Assembly: GCF_009909615.1 (NCBI RefSeq)
Contig: NZ_WWNE01000007.1
Location: 337,493-374,027, forward strand
Length of the DNA: 36,535 nt
Source of the DNA: Acidiluteibacter ferrifornacis
GTDB lineage: Bacteria; Bacteroidota; Bacteroidia; Flavobacteriales_E; Vicingaceae
Direction: 5' to 3'
A program made the position numbers and the translations under genes. Shown in pieces: positions 33,102 through 36,535 of the stretch; the stretch's first letter is position 1, and each line of letters opens with the position of its first letter. The notes below the pieces were generated by a model. It was not told the DNA's origin and did not search any database. It saw only the letters and a program-made list of their open reading frames with translations.

Positions 33102-34436
33102 CTATTTATTTACTTTTTTTACAATAAATGAAACTATACTTACAACAAATACTGACTTCCATTTCATCATTAGGACTCCTCGAGTTTTTTTAAATAATAG
33201 TTCTAAAAATAAAATGGATACTACTTGAGAAAACATAGTAGTAAATGCTGCTCCTATCACACCATAAGTAGGAATAAATATATAATTGAGAGCTATATTA
33301 ATGCAGGCGCCTAAAATTGAACCCAATAAATATATCTTCTGTAAGTTTTCACTAATTAACCAAGCACTACTCGCCACTCCTAATGCGACAAAAATACCCG
33401 TCCACATCTGAATTATCAAAATAGTAGCTGCCGCTAAAAAGTCTTCTCCGTACAACACTTCAATGAGAAATTGACTTAAAAAAGTAACCGGTATCGCTAT
33501 AGCTAATGAAATAATTACCATAAAATCAAACAACCTTTGAACTCTTAATTGATAACTTCCGTCATTCCTTTTCTTAGCATTAACTATTGCTGGAAATAAA
33601 GAGTTGGTAATGACAATCGGAATAAAGTACCAAGTTTCACTCAACCTTGCAGCTGCTGCATAAATTCCTACGGCATAATCATCTACCATATGTTTTATCA
33701 TTACTTGGTCAATTTTCAGATACATAGAAACCACAACTCCAGATAGGATAAGAGGCCAACTATCCTTCAACAAATACTTAGACACATCCCAACTAAACTT
33801 CCAAGACTTCATTCTATTACCCTGTTTTCTGTAGAAGTAAAATAGAAACAAGGAAAGCGTAATACTTTCAAATATCACAACTATAGCGAAGTAAACTAAA
33901 GAAGCTTCAAAATATATTAAAAAGAGTTTCATTATTGATGAAACAAGCATTGCTGCAATACTGGAAAAAACAATATACTTTGAAAGTACTTTAGATTGAA
34001 AATAAAAGTCTATCGTATTAAAGCAATGAAAAATAGTAGAAGCTCCTATAATCAAAATCAATGTGCTTTCTAACTCGGTATTATCAGTTAGCAAAACGGA
34101 CAAGTACAATAATGTTAAAACTACAAAAGAACCCAAGAAACGCATAACAAAGGCACTACCAAGAATTTCCTCTTTGCGTTTTTCAAGTTTTATTAGTTCT
34201 CTGACAACAATACTGTCTAATCCCAGAGTAGCCAAGGAAATAAAAACTCCTACAAAGCTAATTGCATAGTTGAATAATCCATACTTGGAAGGACCCAAAT
34301 ATCTAGCAACCATAGCGCCAACAACTATTCCAGCAAAAATTCTGAGTATTTTTTCACCTACTAACCATGAAGTATTCCTAAAATATCTTAGAAACCCTTC
34401 TTGTGTGATGGCTGATTTTAATTTAGAAATATCCAT
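33102..34436 (-). CDS. Polysaccharide flippase, Wzx/MATE-like
   Basis: The 444-residue protein has about 12 TM segments. The N-terminal block NTSWLVGEKILRIFAGIVVGAMVARYLGPSKYGLFNYA matches the polysaccharide biosynthesis (Polysacc_synt) family; SWPLILSGVVVSMYLKIDQVMI and YAVGIYAAAARLSETWYFIP are further family blocks. It should flip undecaprenyl-diphosphate-linked repeat units across the inner membrane for Wzy. It follows the porin gene after 18 bases and is probably in the same transcript. Confidence 0.92.
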   Translation of the reverse strand: MDISKLKSAITQEGFLRYFRNTSWLVGEKILRIFAGIVVGAMVARYLGPSKYGLFNYAISFVGVFISLATLGLDSIVVRELIKLEKRKEEILGSAFVMRFLGSFVVLTLLYLSVLLTDNTELESTLILIIGASTIFHCFNTIDFYFQSKVLSKYIVFSSIAAMLVSSIMKLFLIYFEASLVYFAIVVIFESITLSLFLFYFYRKQGNRMKSWKFSWDVSKYLLKDSWPLILSGVVVSMYLKIDQVMIKHMVDDYAVGIYAAAARLSETWYFIPIVITNSLFPAIVNAKKRNDGSYQLRVQRLFDFMVIISLAIAIPVTFLSQFLIEVLYGEDFLAAATILIIQMWTGIFVALGVASSAWLISENLQKIYLLGSILGACINIALNYIFIPTYGVIGAAFTTMFSQVVSILFLELLFKKTRGVLMMKWKSVFVVSIVSFIVKKVNK

Positions 34437-34454
34437 ATTTTACTAAACGAAACT

Positions 34455-36218
34455 TTAATTAAATAAAGCCCAACTTAATCCTATTTTAAAAGCTCTACCA
34501 GGTATCGGATAGTCATTTATCATCATTCCATCAGGTTGGAATTGATCACCTAAAAGATTTTCTAGTTTAGCAAAGACTCTTGCATGCTGTATCCTAAATT
34601 TAAAAAATATATCTAAATACCCGAATCCTCCCAAATTACTATTTTCCTGCAGCACAAAAGCAGCATTCTCTGGAAAGTATCCATACCCTTTATATTTACT
34701 AATATATTTATAGGTTGCTCCCAACTGGATAAGCAAATTACTTTTGAATAATGTATTCTCATAATATAAAGTATGGGAGGACATAAAACTTGGAAGAGGT
34801 AATATCGAATCATTAGAGTTGATTTGATAATTAAAGATATTATTCCAATAAAAATTTCCGAATTTAAAATTCTTATTAAGTGAAAATTGAGTTATAGATA
34901 ATTGATCAATAAGTTGACTAGAGCTTCCTCCTGAATTAAAGTATATTGGATTTTCCCTAATAACATGCTGTATCCCAATCGAGCCTTTATACTTTTTATT
35001 TTGGTAATCAACTCCAAGCCTTGTAAGCTCTTCGTTAATAAATTCATTGCTATAAACAAGATGGTTTCCATTGTAACGATTCTGCCAATAAAAAGGACTT
35101 TGACTTTGGGTACTTGCTAACAATCGGATGGTAGAACTACTGTCTATCCTATACGATAAGCCAACACTACTAGAATAATCGCCTGAATTATACCCTGACA
35201 AACCAATCATTGACATTAAGTCGAAACTAAACCTATTGAAACTATTACGATATTGTAAACTAACGAAATCAGAAGTATATAAGGTATCGTATATACTATC
35301 CTGGGAATATCCATGGTATTGATATTCGTATTTAAGTTTTAATTGATTATCGAATAAACTTAATCCAATTGCATTTCTAAATCGATGAGCATGAATTGAA
35401 TCAAACGTTTTTGTAGAGTCATAAAAAATATTTTGATAAAAATCAGTAACCCCATTATCTTTATACCATTTCCAACTCCAGGCCAATTCAGACTCTTGTA
35501 TTAATCGAATAGCTCCGATAATAGATGAATCCACCATCTTTAAATTTTGATGAACTAAAACAGATTGACTCCTCATCTTTTGACTAGCAGAGGATAATTT
35601 TACATTTAGTAAATCCGAATTGTTTAAATTTTCATCAGAAGAATCTGAAAATTGAATTCCACCATTCTCTTGAACCTTCAAGTTTGAAATTAAATAAAAA
35701 GCCTTTAGTTGATACTTTGAATTACGTGAATTAAAGTTTAGACTTGTATTAAAGTGCGTATTATCTGTTAATTGATTCAAATAAAATCCTTCTGAAATAA
35801 TACGATTATAGTCAAAACTAATGTTTAATCCTTTACCAAATTGATTACTATGCAACACTCTAAAGTATTGTTCAGATTGTGCTCCATTAACATACTGTAA
35901 TAGAGTCAAGTCTTTCTCCTGCGTATAGAACTTCATTTGGTCCTTAGAAAATAGTGAATTCGAATAACCATTGAAAAATCCATTATAATCAACAAGAAAA
36001 AGACTATCCAAATAGTATGTAGGCAATCCTATATTACCAGAAGAAGCATTAAAATCACGATGCTTAAATCGATAGTTTTCAAATTCGTCCAGAATGATAG
36101 GAGAATAAACCAGTGTATCTTCAGAATTTAATAACTCATATCTACTCAAGGTAGAATCCTGACCATGAATAAAGAAAGAATTGAAAATTAATAGAAGAAA
36201 TAAACCTAGTTTTCCCAT
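34455..36218 (-). CDS. Putative porin (Porin_10 family outer-membrane beta-barrel)
   Basis: The 587-residue protein has a signal peptide (MGKLGLFLLLIFNSFFIHGQ). The mature part has the Bacteroidota Porin_10 layout: SSGNIGLPTYYLDSLF (about 59-74), LTLLQYVNGAQSEQYFRVLHS, then many amphipathic strands with aromatic ends, and a C-terminal PIPGRAFKIGLSWALFN ending in a barrel-type strand. There is no plug domain or TonB box, so it is not a TonB-dependent receptor. As first gene of the exopolysaccharide locus it might take part in polymer export, but that is inference; it could be an unrelated porin sharing the promoter. Confidence 0.85.
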   Translation of the reverse strand: MGKLGLFLLLIFNSFFIHGQDSTLSRYELLNSEDTLVYSPIILDEFENYRFKHRDFNASSGNIGLPTYYLDSLFLVDYNGFFNGYSNSLFSKDQMKFYTQEKDLTLLQYVNGAQSEQYFRVLHSNQFGKGLNISFDYNRIISEGFYLNQLTDNTHFNTSLNFNSRNSKYQLKAFYLISNLKVQENGGIQFSDSSDENLNNSDLLNVKLSSASQKMRSQSVLVHQNLKMVDSSIIGAIRLIQESELAWSWKWYKDNGVTDFYQNIFYDSTKTFDSIHAHRFRNAIGLSLFDNQLKLKYEYQYHGYSQDSIYDTLYTSDFVSLQYRNSFNRFSFDLMSMIGLSGYNSGDYSSSVGLSYRIDSSSTIRLLASTQSQSPFYWQNRYNGNHLVYSNEFINEELTRLGVDYQNKKYKGSIGIQHVIRENPIYFNSGGSSSQLIDQLSITQFSLNKNFKFGNFYWNNIFNYQINSNDSILPLPSFMSSHTLYYENTLFKSNLLIQLGATYKYISKYKGYGYFPENAAFVLQENSNLGGFGYLDIFFKFRIQHARVFAKLENLLGDQFQPDGMMINDYPIPGRAFKIGLSWALFN

Positions 36219-36232
36219 GTTTTTAGAAAGGT

Positions 36233-36240
36233 CAAAAGTA
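36233..36240 (-). promoter_or_regulatory. Putative -7 box (TACTTTTG) for the porin/polysaccharide locus
   Basis: The minus-strand match to TAnnTTTG ends 15 bases before ATG 36218. The rest of the 222-base gap up to the 5S gene shows only AT-rich sequence and the rRNA terminator. Confidence 0.4.
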
Positions 36241-36410
36241 TATAAAAAACCCTGAAAACAGTTAATTTCAAAGTTGTTTATAGTATACTAATCATCAAAC
36301 GACATCGAATTTATGAAGTAATAATTAATATCATGTTATTTAAGAAAACGCTGTGCTAAAAACTACCTATAAATACAAAAAATAGGCTTAAAAAGTTTTA
36401 ACAAAAAAAA

Positions 36411-36434
36411 AGCCTCAAGAAAAATCTTGAGGCT
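36411..36434 (-). terminator. Intrinsic terminator of the rRNA operon
   Basis: A perfect 10-bp stem AGCCTCAAGA / TCTTGAGGCT has an AAAA loop. On the minus strand it is followed by nine T's (36410-36402). It starts 7 bases after the 5S gene end. Confidence 0.9.
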
Positions 36435-36440
36435 AAAAAA

Positions 36441-36535
<95 letters not shown>

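Noticed and set aside
34455-36218. TonB-dependent receptor (SusC/RagA type)
   Set aside because: No plug domain or TonB box, and length (587 aa) is too short; the motifs fit Porin_10.
36359-36398. Imperfect inverted repeat (AAAACT, CCTAT ... ATAGG, AGTTTT) downstream of the 5S gene
   Set aside because: Stems are short and interrupted in AT-rich DNA; the perfect hairpin at 36411-36434 already explains termination.

Overview
The window is a low-GC chromosomal segment of a Bacteroidota bacterium, most likely in the order Flavobacteriales. The evidence is family content (DUF6952, DUF2452, DUF2911, Porin_10, a YaaA/DUF2452/ApbE cluster, a Bacteroidota-type proline dehydrogenase and Tgt), A-rich sequence rather than Shine-Dalgarno motifs before start codons, and TAnnTTTG boxes, the Bacteroidota sigma-A -7 element, ahead of most transcription units. 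No insertion sequence, phage, tRNA or CRISPR array was seen. No gene-free stretch exceeds about 300 bases; the longest is 36219-36440.

Layout. 1-1772 (minus) is the 5' part of a large secreted surface protein: signal peptide, YWTD-like propeller repeats, then near-identical Ig-like repeats that run off the left edge. 1788-3130 (minus) is a mazG, thioredoxin, DUF6952 operon. 3220-5620 (plus) holds an overlapping set of cell-envelope genes: a PagL-like lipid A deacylase, a GIN-domain lipoprotein and an unknown secreted protein. 5751-8199 has a tiny NqrM-like Cys protein converging on a yaaA, DUF2452, apbE operon. 8332-9504 is proline dehydrogenase. 9548-13312 (plus) holds a Mod-like adenine DNA methyltransferase overlapping a small PD-(D/E)XK nuclease candidate, then a Pif1-like helicase with a C-terminal HTH. 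13351-14898 has an EI24 membrane protein and mqnA (futalosine menaquinone pathway).

14959-18253 (minus) has a DUF2911 protein and a GT2, ECF sigma, rsmG unit. 18342-20550 (plus) is tgt followed by an LptF/LptG-family permease, converging on ispE. accA, a lipoprotein of unknown role, dnaB and a conserved secreted protein often labelled asparagine synthetase B follow. 26797-36218 (minus) is a same-strand exopolysaccharide locus. In transcription order it encodes a Porin_10 outer-membrane protein, a Wzx-type flippase, a Wzy/WaaL-type protein, a GT4, a second Wzy/WaaL-type protein, a DUF1972 glycosyltransferase and a polyprenyl glycosylphosphotransferase. The right edge holds the 3' part of a 5S rRNA gene on the minus strand with a strong terminator, so an rRNA operon probably lies to the right.

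Most of the segment is ordinary core genome. The points most worth a second look are the methylase/nuclease pair, an SSB-like acidic tip on DnaB, loss of the zinc-binding cysteines in Tgt, the NqrM-like gene beside apbE, and the 414-bp repeat array at the left edge.
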